DNA of 64,000 nucleotides, from NCBI RefSeq assembly GCF_004217185.1, contig NZ_SHKL01000001.1, positions 2,316,001 through 2,380,000 on the forward strand. Reading direction: 5' to 3'. Numbering within the stretch: the first letter of the stretch is position 1; each line of letters starts with the position of its first letter. This document shows, piece by piece, positions 16,930 to 25,168 of the stretch. This DNA comes from Pseudonocardia sediminis (GTDB taxonomy: Bacteria; Actinomycetota; Actinomycetes; Mycobacteriales; Pseudonocardiaceae). The position numbers and the translations under genes were made by a program. A model generated the notes under the pieces. It saw only the letters and a program-made list of their open reading frames with translations. It was not told the DNA's origin and did no database searches.

Positions 16930-17961
16930 GTGCCCGGACCCCGACGTCCCGTCCGTGTCGCCGCCGCGCTGGTGGCGGCGACCGCCCTGCTGGCCGGATG
17001 CGGGGGTGCGGCGGAGGCGCCGGCACCCGCCGCGGCGGGTCTGGAGAACTGCGGCGTCGACGTCCCGCTGAGGACTCCGACGAAGATCTTCGCGGCGTTC
17101 CAGAACGGGATCGAGGCGGTCTACGCGCTCGGCGCGGGCGACCGGGTCGTCGGCGCGGCGTACCTGGACAACGTGCCGATCCCCGAGGTCACGGCGCAGT
17201 TCCGGCCGGAGCAGCAGCGGCCGGTCTACTTCCCGGAGGAGTACCCGAGCCGCGAGGAGGTGCTGCGGCTGGCGCCCGACCTCGTCGTCTCCGGGTTCAC
17301 CGGCGCGTTCACCCGCGAGGGCCTGGGCACCCGGGCCGAGCTGGCGCGGGCCGGGACCGGGACGTACCTGTTCCGGCAGTACTGCCCGAGCTCCGACGGA
17401 GCGGGGCAGACGTCACTGGCCGTCAACGACGTCTCCTTCGACGGAGTCTACGCCGACCTCACCGACCTCGGCCGGCTGCTCGGCGCGCCGGACCGTGCCC
17501 AGGCGCTGGTGGACCGGATGCGCACGAGCATCGACGGGACCCGGGCGAGGCTCGACGGCGTGACCACGCGTCCCCGGGTGGCGATGATCAACAGGCCGGG
17601 CGGTGCGGGCGAGCTGCGGGTGTTCGGCACCGGCGACATGGCCACGACGCTGATCGAGGCGGCCGGCGGCGTACAGGCCTTCCCCGAGCTCGACGGGCGG
17701 CAGCGGCGCATCTCGCTGGAGGGGCTGGTCACCGCGCGTCCGGACGTGATCGTCGTGCCGGCGTGCTGCGGTGCGGACATCGGGCCGGAGGGGGCGCGGG
17801 AGCTGATCGACGAGCTGCGCGCGAACCCGGCCCTGGCCCAGGTTCCGGCGGTACGTGACGGACGGGTCTACCCGTCGACGTTCGCCGAGGTCACCCCCGG
17901 CGTGCGCAACGCCGACGCGCTGGAGAACCTGGCCCGGCAGCTGCACCCGGAGCGGTTCTGA
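16930..17961 (+). CDS. ABC transporter substrate-binding lipoprotein, iron-siderophore/B12 type (PF01497-like)
   Basis: A 343-residue exported lipoprotein. The signal peptide VAAALVAATALLAGC ends in a lipobox (LLAGC). The mature part has two lobes joined by a long helix: KIFAAFQNGIEAVYALGAGDRVVGAAYLDN and LAPDLVVSG in the first, GVQAFPELDGRQRRISLEGLVTARPDVIVVP in the second. This matches BtuF/FhuD-type metal-chelate binding proteins. GTG at 16930 has GGAG seven bases upstream. The cognate permease and ATPase are not adjacent, so it may be an orphan binder. No IdeR/DmdR-type box was recognised upstream. Confidence 0.82.
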   Translation: MPGPRRPVRVAAALVAATALLAGCGGAAEAPAPAAAGLENCGVDVPLRTPTKIFAAFQNGIEAVYALGAGDRVVGAAYLDNVPIPEVTAQFRPEQQRPVYFPEEYPSREEVLRLAPDLVVSGFTGAFTREGLGTRAELARAGTGTYLFRQYCPSSDGAGQTSLAVNDVSFDGVYADLTDLGRLLGAPDRAQALVDRMRTSIDGTRARLDGVTTRPRVAMINRPGGAGELRVFGTGDMATTLIEAAGGVQAFPELDGRQRRISLEGLVTARPDVIVVPACCGADIGPEGARELIDELRANPALAQVPAVRDGRVYPSTFAEVTPGVRNADALENLARQLHPERF

Positions 17962-17983
17962 GTCGCCCCGGGTGCAGCACCGG

Positions 17984-19321
17984 TCAGATCTTCGTGACGT
18001 GCCCCGGGCGGTAGGTCTCCTTCGTGACCAGCACCGCGACCAGGGTGATGACGGCGGCCACGGTGATGTAGGCGGCGACGGAGAGGATCGTCCCGGTCGC
18101 GGCCAGCAGCGACGCCGCGATCAGGGGGGCGAACCCGCCGCCGACGACGGCCGCGAGCTGGTAGCCGATCGAGGCGCCGGAGTAGCGGATCTCGGCCGAG
18201 AACATCTCCGTCATGTAGGCGGCGAGCGGTCCGTAGAGCGCCCCGAGCACCAGGCCGCCGATCAGGGCGGCGGCCATCATCCCGGGGATCGTCGCCGTCT
18301 CCATCAGCAGGAAGAACGGGAAGACCGAGACGAGGGTCGCGATCGCGGCCGGGAGGACCACCTTCTTGCGGCCCAGCCTGTCCGAGAGTCCCGCGAAGAC
18401 CGGGAACGCGAACACCACGACCGCGCTGGAGATCATGATGATCGTCAGGATGGTCGTGCGTGGCACCCCGAGCGTGGGCATGTAGGACACCATGAACACG
18501 ATCTGGGTGTAGAAGTACACCTGGATGACCAGCAGGATCCCGGCCGACTTCAGGATCGGCCCCGGGTGCGTGCGGATCGCCTCGAGGATCGGGGAGCGCT
18601 TCTTCACGACCGGGCCGCTCGCCTGGGCGGCGGCCTTCTGCTCGAGCGCCTTGAACGCCGGGGTGTCCTCGAGCTTGACCTGGACCCACAGACCCAGGGC
18701 GATCACGATCACGCTGAGCAGGAACGGGATCCGCCAGCCCCACGAGGCGAACGACTCCGACGGCATCACCGCGACCAGGATCAGGAACGTCAGGTTCGAC
18801 AGGATGACCGCCAGCGTCGGCCCGATCTGGGCGAAGCTGCCGTAGAAGCCGCGACGGTGTGGTGGCGCGTTCTCGGTGACCATCAGCATCGCGCCGCCGT
18901 ACTGCCCGCCGACCGCGATGCCCTGGACGCTGCGCAGCACCACCAGCAGGATCGGCGCCAGGATGCCGACCTGGGCGTAGGTGGGCAGCGCGCCGATCAG
19001 CGCGGTCGCCGCGCCCATCATCACCATGGCGATGACCAGCAGCTTCTTGCGGCCGAGCCGGTCACCGAAGTGGCCGAACAGGATGCCGCCGACGGGCCGG
19101 AACATGAACCCGACGCCGAACGTGGCGAACGCGGCCAGCGTGCCGACGGTCGGGTCGACCTCGGGGAAGAACACCTCGTTGAACACCAGCGCGGCCGCGG
19201 TGCCGTAGATGTAGAAGTCGAACCACTCCAGGGTGCTGGCCGACAGTGCGGCCACCGCGACCCGGCGCAGCGTGGACTCCGATGCGGGGTTGTCGTCGAC
19301 TTCCGTGCCGAGGTCGGTCAT
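17984..19321 (-). CDS. MFS transporter, metabolite:H+ symporter (MHS) family
   Basis: A 445-residue 12-helix permease. It has the MHS N-terminus STLEWFDFYIYGTAAALVFNEVFFP, the loop 2-3 motif GHFGDRLGRKKLLV, the repeat DRLGRKKVVL after helix 8, and GGQYGGAMLMVTENAP in helix 5, as in shikimate, alpha-ketoglutarate and proline/betaine carriers. Substrate is not determinable. ATG at 19319-19321. Convergent with the binding lipoprotein, with only 22 bases between stops. Confidence 0.88.
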   Translation of the reverse strand: MTDLGTEVDDNPASESTLRRVAVAALSASTLEWFDFYIYGTAAALVFNEVFFPEVDPTVGTLAAFATFGVGFMFRPVGGILFGHFGDRLGRKKLLVIAMVMMGAATALIGALPTYAQVGILAPILLVVLRSVQGIAVGGQYGGAMLMVTENAPPHRRGFYGSFAQIGPTLAVILSNLTFLILVAVMPSESFASWGWRIPFLLSVIVIALGLWVQVKLEDTPAFKALEQKAAAQASGPVVKKRSPILEAIRTHPGPILKSAGILLVIQVYFYTQIVFMVSYMPTLGVPRTTILTIIMISSAVVVFAFPVFAGLSDRLGRKKVVLPAAIATLVSVFPFFLLMETATIPGMMAAALIGGLVLGALYGPLAAYMTEMFSAEIRYSGASIGYQLAAVVGGGFAPLIAASLLAATGTILSVAAYITVAAVITLVAVLVTKETYRPGHVTKI

Positions 19322-19454
19322 GGGCAGGCCTCCGTCCGGGCCGTCGCGGCTCCATTGCCACGACGGTTGCCGCAGAACGTAACCGGAATCCGTGCGCTCG
19401 AACAGCTTTCGGGTGAATGAGACGCAAGCCTTGATAACGCTCCGTCGCCCGGGC

Positions 19455-19460
19455 CAGGAT
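19455..19460 (+). promoter_or_regulatory. -10 element CAGGAT of the lipoprotein gene; probable leaderless transcript
   Basis: CAGGAT ends six bases before the ATG at 19467, the same layout as at 12458 and 59138. Confidence 0.35.
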
Positions 19461-19466
19461 GCCGAC

Positions 19467-20021
19467 ATGCCGCACCTGCGTCGTAATATCGCGTCGTCGA
19501 TCCTGCTCTGCGGTCTTCTGGCCGGGTGCGGAGCCGGAGCACCGGCGACGGCCCCACCGGAACCGGCCGCCGCGTCGTCGAGCGCCCCCGCGCTGCCCGC
19601 TCCGGGGACGGTCGCGCTGACCGGTGACCTCCGGGCGCCGGGGGAGCTGACGACGGCGTCGCTCGCCCGTCTCCCGCAGCGCACCGTGACGGTGGGCTAC
19701 CGGACGGGCAAGGGGCCCGAGAAGCGCACCGAGACCGGGGTGCTGCTGGCCGACGCGGTCCCGGCCACGGCGTTCGCCGAGGCACCGGGGAAGAACCCGG
19801 CGCTGTCCTTCGCCGTCCTCGGGGTCGGGGCCGACGGCTACACCGCGCTCGTCGCCTACGGGGAGTACTCACCGGACTTCGGCGACCGCGGCACCATGAT
19901 CGCCACCAGCGAGGACGGGAAGCCGCTGGAACGGCCGCGCCTCGTCGTCCCGGGGGACGTCAAGGGCGGCCGCTACGTCAGCGACCTCGTCGAGCTGAAG
20001 GTCGTCCGGGTCGCGCGCTGA
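19467..20021 (+). CDS. Lipoprotein with molybdopterin-oxidoreductase-like (sulfite-oxidase-fold) domain
   Basis: A 184-residue secreted lipoprotein: basic start MPHLRRN, hydrophobic core and lipobox LLAGC at about residue 21, then a Pro/Ala linker. The mature domain (GDLRAPGELTTASLARLPQRTVTVGYRTGKGPEKRTETGVLLADAV ... YTALVAYGEYSPDFGDRGTMIATSEDGKPLERPRLVVPGDVKGGRYVSDLVELKVV) follows the pattern of small stand-alone oxidoreductase molybdopterin-binding domains. The cofactor-binding Cys of true sulfite oxidases is not seen, so it may be a non-enzymatic surface protein. Confidence 0.65.
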   Translation: MPHLRRNIASSILLCGLLAGCGAGAPATAPPEPAAASSSAPALPAPGTVALTGDLRAPGELTTASLARLPQRTVTVGYRTGKGPEKRTETGVLLADAVPATAFAEAPGKNPALSFAVLGVGADGYTALVAYGEYSPDFGDRGTMIATSEDGKPLERPRLVVPGDVKGGRYVSDLVELKVVRVAR

Positions 20022-20039
20022 GGTTTCGACGGCCGAGGG

Positions 20040-21260
20040 TCACCAGGTGACGGGCAGCGCGGCCAGGCCGTAGATGAAGCTGTAGGCCCGGAACGGGACC
20101 TCCTCGGTCGTCTCGGCGCGGGCCAGCGTCGGGAACCGGCGCAGCAGGGCCGGGAACGCGGTCTCCATCTCCATCCGGGCCAGCGGCGCGCCCAGGCAGT
20201 GGTGGATGCCGTGCCCGAACGCGACGTGCCCGGCCGCGCCGCGGCGGACGTCGAGCCGGTCCGGGTCCTCGATCTGGGCACTGTCCCGGTTCGCCGCCGG
20301 CAGCGAGCAGACGACCAGCGAGCCCTCCGGGATCGCGACGCCACGGATCTCGGTGTCGGCCATCACCAGGCGCGGGACCCCGGAGTGCACGATGGACAGC
20401 CACCGCAGCAGCTCCTCCACGCTCGCCCGGGCCAGGTCCGGCTCGTCGCGGACCAGCGCCAGCTGCTCCGGGTTCTCCAGCAGGGCCAGCGTGCCCAGGC
20501 CGAGCATGTTCGACGTCGTCTCGTGCCCGGCGATCAGCAGCAGGCTCGCGATGCCGGTGAGCTCGTCGTGGGTCAGCTCGTCGCCGTGGTCGCGCACCAG
20601 CATCCCGAGGATGTCCTCGCCCGGGTCGGCCTGCGCGCCGGTGACCAGCTTCGACATGTACGCGCGGTTCTCCCGCGCGACCTCCATCCGCTCCTTCGGC
20701 TCGAGCGTCATGTCGAGCAGCCGGTTGGAGCGGGTCTGGAACTCGGCGCGGTCGGCGTAGGGCACACCGAGCAGCTCGCAGATCACCAGCGACGGGATCG
20801 GCAGCGCGAAGTCGGCGACCAGGTCGGCGGGCGGGCCGGCCGCCTCCATCGCGTCGAGGTGCGACTCGACGATCTCGTCGATGCGGGGCTGCAGGCGCCG
20901 CATCCGGGCCTGGGTGAACTCGCGGGTGAGCATCCGGCGCAGCCGCGTGTGCTCCGGCGGGTCCTGGGCGAGGAGCTGACCGGCCCGCATCCGGGCCGCC
21001 TCCTCCTCGCTCATGTGGACGGTGTCGCCGCGGCGGCGGGCGATGTCGGCGGTGTTGCCGAACGTGGCCGCGTCGCCGAGGACCTCGCGGACGTCGTCGT
21101 AGTGCGTGACGACGAAGGCGTCCAGGCCGAACGCCGCGTTCAGGTAGGGGACCTCGCCGTCCTCGCGGTAGCGCGAGATCTCCGGGTTCGGGTCGAACCG
21201 GTTGCGCTGCATGTGCAGCGGCATCACCGGGGCGTCGGGACGGGCCTGGGTGTCGGTCAT
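20040..21260 (-). CDS. Cytochrome P450
   Basis: A 406-residue soluble bacterial P450. Signatures: I-helix LLLIAGHETTSNM, K-helix ExxR (VEELLRW), heme loop FGHGIHHCLGAPLAR with the axial cysteine, and the B/C region MLTREFTQARMR. No membrane anchor. The gene lies 65 bases downstream of a TetR regulator in the same direction. No ferredoxin or ferredoxin reductase is adjacent, so redox partners must come from elsewhere. Substrate unknown; actinobacterial relatives hydroxylate terpenoids, fatty acids or polyketides. Confidence 0.93.
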   Translation of the reverse strand: MTDTQARPDAPVMPLHMQRNRFDPNPEISRYREDGEVPYLNAAFGLDAFVVTHYDDVREVLGDAATFGNTADIARRRGDTVHMSEEEAARMRAGQLLAQDPPEHTRLRRMLTREFTQARMRRLQPRIDEIVESHLDAMEAAGPPADLVADFALPIPSLVICELLGVPYADRAEFQTRSNRLLDMTLEPKERMEVARENRAYMSKLVTGAQADPGEDILGMLVRDHGDELTHDELTGIASLLLIAGHETTSNMLGLGTLALLENPEQLALVRDEPDLARASVEELLRWLSIVHSGVPRLVMADTEIRGVAIPEGSLVVCSLPAANRDSAQIEDPDRLDVRRGAAGHVAFGHGIHHCLGAPLARMEMETAFPALLRRFPTLARAETTEEVPFRAYSFIYGLAALPVTW

Positions 21261-21325
21261 CGGGACTCCTCGCGTCGCGGGCCTCGATGATCGACGGTAC
21301 CACCGAAGTGGCAGTGACCTATTGG

Positions 21326-21934
21326 TTAAGCGGAGTCCGCGGCCGGCTCCGTCACCGACCCGGCCGGGAGCCGTTCCCGTCCCGGACGCAGCCCGTCGAG
21401 GACCAGGGCCAGGTACCGGCGACGGTCGTCGCCGGCCGGGTCGCCCGCGTGCACGGTGGCCATCACCATCACCAGCACCGCGGACAGGTCGCGCACGGTC
21501 AGCTCGGGCCGCACGACCCCGGCGTCGCGGGCCCGGTCCAGCAGGCGTTCCAGGGCGCGCCCGTACCGGTGCACGGTCTCCACGTCATAGGCCGAGGTCT
21601 CCCGGGCCAGCCCGAGGATCACCTGCCGCGCGCTGATCGCGTCGATCGCCCGGGCCAGGGCGCCGGTCAGGTCGGCCCACGGGTCGTCACCGGCGGACCA
21701 GGCCGTCGGCTCGATCTCGGCGCTGAAGACGTCCTCGAACACCGCGCGGATCAGCTGCTCGCGCGTGCGGAAGCGGCGGTAGAGGGTGGCGACCCCGACC
21801 CCGGCCCGGGCCGCGATCTCCTCCAACGACGACTCCGGGCCGTCCTCCTCGAACGCCGCGGCCGCGGCGTCGAGGATCCGGCGGTGGTTGCGCGCGGCGT
21901 CGGCGCGCAGCGGCCGGGCGGCCTCGGACTCCAT
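21326..21934 (-). CDS. TetR/AcrR family transcriptional regulator
   Basis: A 202-residue repressor. Residues about 15-60 are the HTH (RRILDAAAAAFEEDGPESSLEEIAARAGVGVATLYRRFRTREQLIRAVF). The C-terminal ligand domain is all-helical with the SBP/TetR_C pattern ARAIDAISARQVILGLARETSAY. It precedes the P450 gene and is divergent from psuG, with 114 bases between starts, so it may control either. ATG at 21932-21934. Confidence 0.85.
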   Translation of the reverse strand: MESEAARPLRADAARNHRRILDAAAAAFEEDGPESSLEEIAARAGVGVATLYRRFRTREQLIRAVFEDVFSAEIEPTAWSAGDDPWADLTGALARAIDAISARQVILGLARETSAYDVETVHRYGRALERLLDRARDAGVVRPELTVRDLSAVLVMVMATVHAGDPAGDDRRRYLALVLDGLRPGRERLPAGSVTEPAADSA

Positions 21935-22048
21935 CGGCGCACCGTAACAGCGGTTCTGCCCGGTTTCCGGCGACCCGCGTGGGGCACCGGCACGGTCGTC
22001 CCCGGCGCCGGTCCCGCGTACCGTCCTGCGGGTGATCGAGAACGGACC

Positions 22049-22954
22049 GTGCCGGTGAGGATCGCGCCCGAGGTCGCCGACGCGCTGGCGGCCGGCGTCC
22101 CGGTGCTGGCGCTGGAGTCGACGATCCTGACCCACGGCCTGCCGCGCCCGCGCAACCTCGACGTCGCCCGCGACGCCGAGGCGCAGGTCCGGGCGGCGGG
22201 CGCGGTCCCGGCGACGATCGGGGTGCTCGACGGCGTCGCCCGCGTCGGGCTCTCCGGCGACGAGCTGGAGCGCCTGGCGTCGGACCCGGACGTGGTCAAG
22301 CTCAGCTCCCGCGACCTGCCGGTCGCCGCGGCCACCGGTGTCTCCGGTGGCACCACCGTGGCCGCGACGGCGCATCTGGCGCACCGGGCCGGGATCCGCG
22401 TGTTCTCCACCGGCGGTCTCGGCGGGGTGCACCGCGGCGCGTCGGGGACGTTCGACGAGTCCGCGGACCTGCCGGCGCTGGCGCGGCTGCCGATCGTCGT
22501 CGTCTCGGCCGGGGTGAAGTCGGTGCTCGACGTCCCGGCCACCCTGGAGCGGCTGGAGACGCTCGGGATCGGAGTGCTCGGCTACCGGACGCTCGCGTTC
22601 CCCGGCTTCTACGTCGCCGACTCCGGGTACCGGGTCACCCACGCCGTCGACTCGCCGGAGCAGGTCGCGCTCGCCCGCGCGGCCGCCGACGACCTCGGTC
22701 TCGACGCGGCGCTGCTGGTCGCGAACCCGGTCCCGGCCGACGAGCAGCTGCCCCCGGACGTGCACGACGACGCCCTGGCCCGGGCGACCGCGGCGCTCGT
22801 CGAACGCGGTATCGGCGGGCAGGACGCGACGCCGTTCCTGCTGGAGTTCATCCGCGACGCCACCGGCGGGGCGAGTCTGGAGGTCAACGTCGCGGTCTAC
22901 CGCAACAACGTCGCCCTCGGCGTGAAGATCGCCGCCGCGATCGCCGGCCGCTAG
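22049..22954 (+). CDS. psuG: Pseudouridine-5'-phosphate glycosidase
   Basis: A 301-residue enzyme that cleaves the C-C bond of pseudouridine 5'-phosphate to uracil and ribose 5-phosphate. Family motifs: PVLALESTILTHGLPRPRN, GVLDGVARVGLS, KLSSRDLPVAAATGVSGGTTVAAT, VFSTGGLGGVHRG and VVSAGVKSVLD with the catalytic lysine. Length is close to the E. coli protein. GTG at 22049 (VPVRIAPEV) was chosen; GTG at 22055 is an alternative. Its stop codon directly abuts the ATG of the kinase gene, forming a psuG-psuK-like operon. Confidence 0.92.
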   Translation: MPVRIAPEVADALAAGVPVLALESTILTHGLPRPRNLDVARDAEAQVRAAGAVPATIGVLDGVARVGLSGDELERLASDPDVVKLSSRDLPVAAATGVSGGTTVAATAHLAHRAGIRVFSTGGLGGVHRGASGTFDESADLPALARLPIVVVSAGVKSVLDVPATLERLETLGIGVLGYRTLAFPGFYVADSGYRVTHAVDSPEQVALARAAADDLGLDAALLVANPVPADEQLPPDVHDDALARATAALVERGIGGQDATPFLLEFIRDATGGASLEVNVAVYRNNVALGVKIAAAIAGR

Positions 22955-23830
22955 ATGCTGGCGGTGCTCGGCGACCTCGTCGAGGACGTCGTGGTCTGGC
23001 CGTCGGGCCCGATCCGCCCGCGGACCGACACCGCGTCGCGGGTGTTCCGCCGCCGCGGGGGCAGCGCCGCGAACGTCGCCGTGGCGGCCGCGCGGCACGG
23101 ACCGGTGCGGTTCCTCGGACGCGTCGGCGACGACGCCGCGGGACGTGCGCTCACCGATGCGCTGGCTGCGTGCGGCGTCGACGTCCGGGTGCAGCGGTCC
23201 GGGACCACCGGCGCGGTCGTGGTGCTGGTCGATCCGGACGGCGAACGCACGATGCTCCCCGACCGGGGCTCCGCCGCGGAGCTGACCGGCCTCGATCCGT
23301 TCTGGCTCGACGGCGTGACCCTGCTGCACCTGCCCGCGTACTCGCTGGTCGCCGAGCCGATCGGGACGGCGGCGCGGGCGGCGGCGGACACGGTGGTCCG
23401 GGGCGGCGGGAGCGTGTCGGTCGACGCGTCGTCCACCGGGGCGCTGAGCGGGTTCGGCGTCCCGCGGTTCCGCTCCCTCCTCGGGGATCTCCGGCCGTCG
23501 CACCTGCTGGCCAACCGGGACGAGTCCGACCTGCTGGGGCTCCCGGCGGGCGTCCCGCCCGGATGCACCGTCGTGGTCAAGGACGGCGCCCGTCCGGCCC
23601 GGGTCCACGTCCCCGGGGCGGCACCGGTGGACGTCGCGGTCGCGCCGGTGCCCGGGGTCCGCGACACCACCGGCGCGGGCGACGCGTTCGCCGGCGGCCA
23701 CCTCGCGGCCGTCCTGGCCGGCGCCGATCCCGTCCGGGCCTGCGCCGCAGGCCATGTCGAGGCCGCCCGTGTCCTGGGGCTTCCCGGCGCGGGCGGGTGG
23801 CGCGGGGCAGACTGCCCGGCATGGACGTGA
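22955..23830 (+). CDS. PfkB-family carbohydrate kinase, probable pseudouridine kinase
   Basis: A 291-residue ribokinase-fold kinase with the N-terminal signature GGSAANVAVAAARHG and the C-terminal catalytic signature DTTGAGDAFAGGHLAA. Direct abutment with psuG suggests it phosphorylates pseudouridine at the 5'-hydroxyl, supplying the glycosidase. Its last ten bases overlap the start of the acetyltransferase gene, so all three are probably cotranscribed. Other nucleoside or sugar substrates cannot be excluded. Confidence 0.85.
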   Translation: MLAVLGDLVEDVVVWPSGPIRPRTDTASRVFRRRGGSAANVAVAAARHGPVRFLGRVGDDAAGRALTDALAACGVDVRVQRSGTTGAVVVLVDPDGERTMLPDRGSAAELTGLDPFWLDGVTLLHLPAYSLVAEPIGTAARAAADTVVRGGGSVSVDASSTGALSGFGVPRFRSLLGDLRPSHLLANRDESDLLGLPAGVPPGCTVVVKDGARPARVHVPGAAPVDVAVAPVPGVRDTTGAGDAFAGGHLAAVLAGADPVRACAAGHVEAARVLGLPGAGGWRGADCPAWT

Positions 23831-24354
23831 CCGTCGTGCACACCGCCGATCTCGGACCGGACGGACGTGGGGAGCTCCGCGACCTGCTCGACCTCTCCTA
23901 CGCCGGGGACTTCGAGCCCGCGGACTGGGAGCACGCGCTCGGTGGAATGCACGCCCTGGCCCGCGACGACGACGGCACGCTCGTCGGGCACGCGGCGCTC
24001 GTCGCCCGGCACCTGCTGCACGGGGGCCGGGCGCTGCGGGCCGGGTACGTCGAGGCCGTCGCCGTGCACCCGGAGCACCGGCGCCGGGGGATCGCGGGAG
24101 CCGTGATGGACCCGGTGGAACGCCTGGCCCGCGGCGGGTACGACGTCGGTGCGCTCGGGTCCAGCGAGATGGCGCTGTCGTTCTACGCCGCCCGCGGCTG
24201 GCGGCTCTGGCGCGGGCCGCTGTTCGCGCTCACCCCGTCCGGGATCGTCGAGACCCCGGACGAGCGCGGCGGCATCCACGTGCTGCCGCTCGACGTCCCA
24301 CTGGACCTCGACGGTGACCTGACCTGCGACTGGCGTGACGGCGACGTGTGGTGA
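23821..24354 (+). CDS. aac(2'): Aminoglycoside 2'-N-acetyltransferase, AAC(2')-I family
   Basis: A 177-residue GNAT acetyltransferase. It shares the specific pattern of mycobacterial AAC(2')-Ic: VHTADL, AGDF...DWEHALGGMHAL, RAGYVEAVAVHPEHRRRGIAGAVMD (acetyl-CoA loop), ALGSSEMALSFYAARGW, TPDERGGIHVLPLDVPLD and the terminal CDWRDGDVW. These enzymes acetylate the 2'-amino group of gentamicin- and tobramycin-type drugs and are intrinsic chromosomal genes in mycobacteria and Providencia. The gene overlaps the end of the kinase gene by ten bases and has its own CAGACT -10-like hexamer seven bases before the ATG. Whether it confers resistance here is not known. Confidence 0.88.
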   Translation: MDVTVVHTADLGPDGRGELRDLLDLSYAGDFEPADWEHALGGMHALARDDDGTLVGHAALVARHLLHGGRALRAGYVEAVAVHPEHRRRGIAGAVMDPVERLARGGYDVGALGSSEMALSFYAARGWRLWRGPLFALTPSGIVETPDERGGIHVLPLDVPLDLDGDLTCDWRDGDVW

Positions 24355-24465
24355 TCCCTCCGTGCGAGGCCGTCCACCGGGGGTTGGTGGTCACGACCCC
24401 GGAGTGACCGGACGGGTTCACCCGCCCGTCGCCCGCCCGTCGCCCTTCGGCCATCCGGACGCACT

Positions 24466-25152
24466 GTGCTGCTCCCTGTGCGATTGGCCGTTCTCGATCT
24501 CGCCGGTACGACGATGGCCGACGACGGTCTGGTCCTCGACGCGGTCCGTACCGGGCTGCGCGCGGCCCGCGTGAGCGTCGACGGGCCGCGCTACCCGGCG
24601 CTGGACCGCCAGGCCCGCGCGACCATGGACCGCTCCACGATCACGGTGTTCGGCGAGCTGCTCGACGGCGACATGTACCGGGCCCGGCGCGCGAACGACG
24701 CGTTCGAGGAGTGTGTCTGCGAGGCGGTCCGCAACGGGCGCGTCCGCGAGATACCGGGGGCGGGCGCGGCGATGAGCGCCATCCGTGACGCCGGGCTGGC
24801 GGTGGCGCTGATCTGCGGGTTCGGCCCGTCGCTGCGGGACCGGTTGGTCGACGCGCTCGACTGGCGCGAGCGCGTCGACGTCGTGCTCTCGCCGGCCGAC
24901 GTCGCCGGCCAGGGGCTGCCCGACCCGGCCGTCGTGCACGCGGCGGCGCGGATCTGCGACGTCCCGGCCGAGCAGGTCGCCGTGGCCGGGGACTCGACCG
25001 CCGACATCGAGGGCGCCGTCCGCGCCGGGGCCGCGCTCGCCGTCGGGGTCCGCGGCGGAGCCCACTCCGAACCCCGCCTGCGCGCGGCCGGCGCCGACGC
25101 CGTCATCGACTCCGTCACCGACCTCCCCGCCCTGCTCGGCCTGCCCTCCTGA
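24466..25152 (+). CDS. HAD-family hydrolase, phosphonatase-like
   Basis: A 228-residue haloacid-dehalogenase-superfamily protein. Motif I is LDLAGTTMADDG (nucleophile Asp), typical of phosphonatase-like members; the cap follows (residues about 20-85). Motif III is near LPDPAVVHAAARICD, and motif IV is AVAGDSTADIEGAVRAGA. The basic residue expected in motif III is not obvious (QGLPDPA where KP is usual), which could weaken activity. Start GTG 24466 or, four codons later, GTG 24478. Substrate unknown; no phosphonate genes nearby. Confidence 0.75.
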   Translation: MLLPVRLAVLDLAGTTMADDGLVLDAVRTGLRAARVSVDGPRYPALDRQARATMDRSTITVFGELLDGDMYRARRANDAFEECVCEAVRNGRVREIPGAGAAMSAIRDAGLAVALICGFGPSLRDRLVDALDWRERVDVVLSPADVAGQGLPDPAVVHAAARICDVPAEQVAVAGDSTADIEGAVRAGAALAVGVRGGAHSEPRLRAAGADAVIDSVTDLPALLGLPS

Positions 25153-25168
25153 CCCGTGCACGTGGGGG

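Noticed and set aside
23821-24354. Idea that the AAC(2') gene is a recently acquired resistance gene
   Set aside because: Base composition and codon use match its neighbours, it overlaps the upstream gene and no mobile element is present; an ancestral chromosomal gene is more likely.
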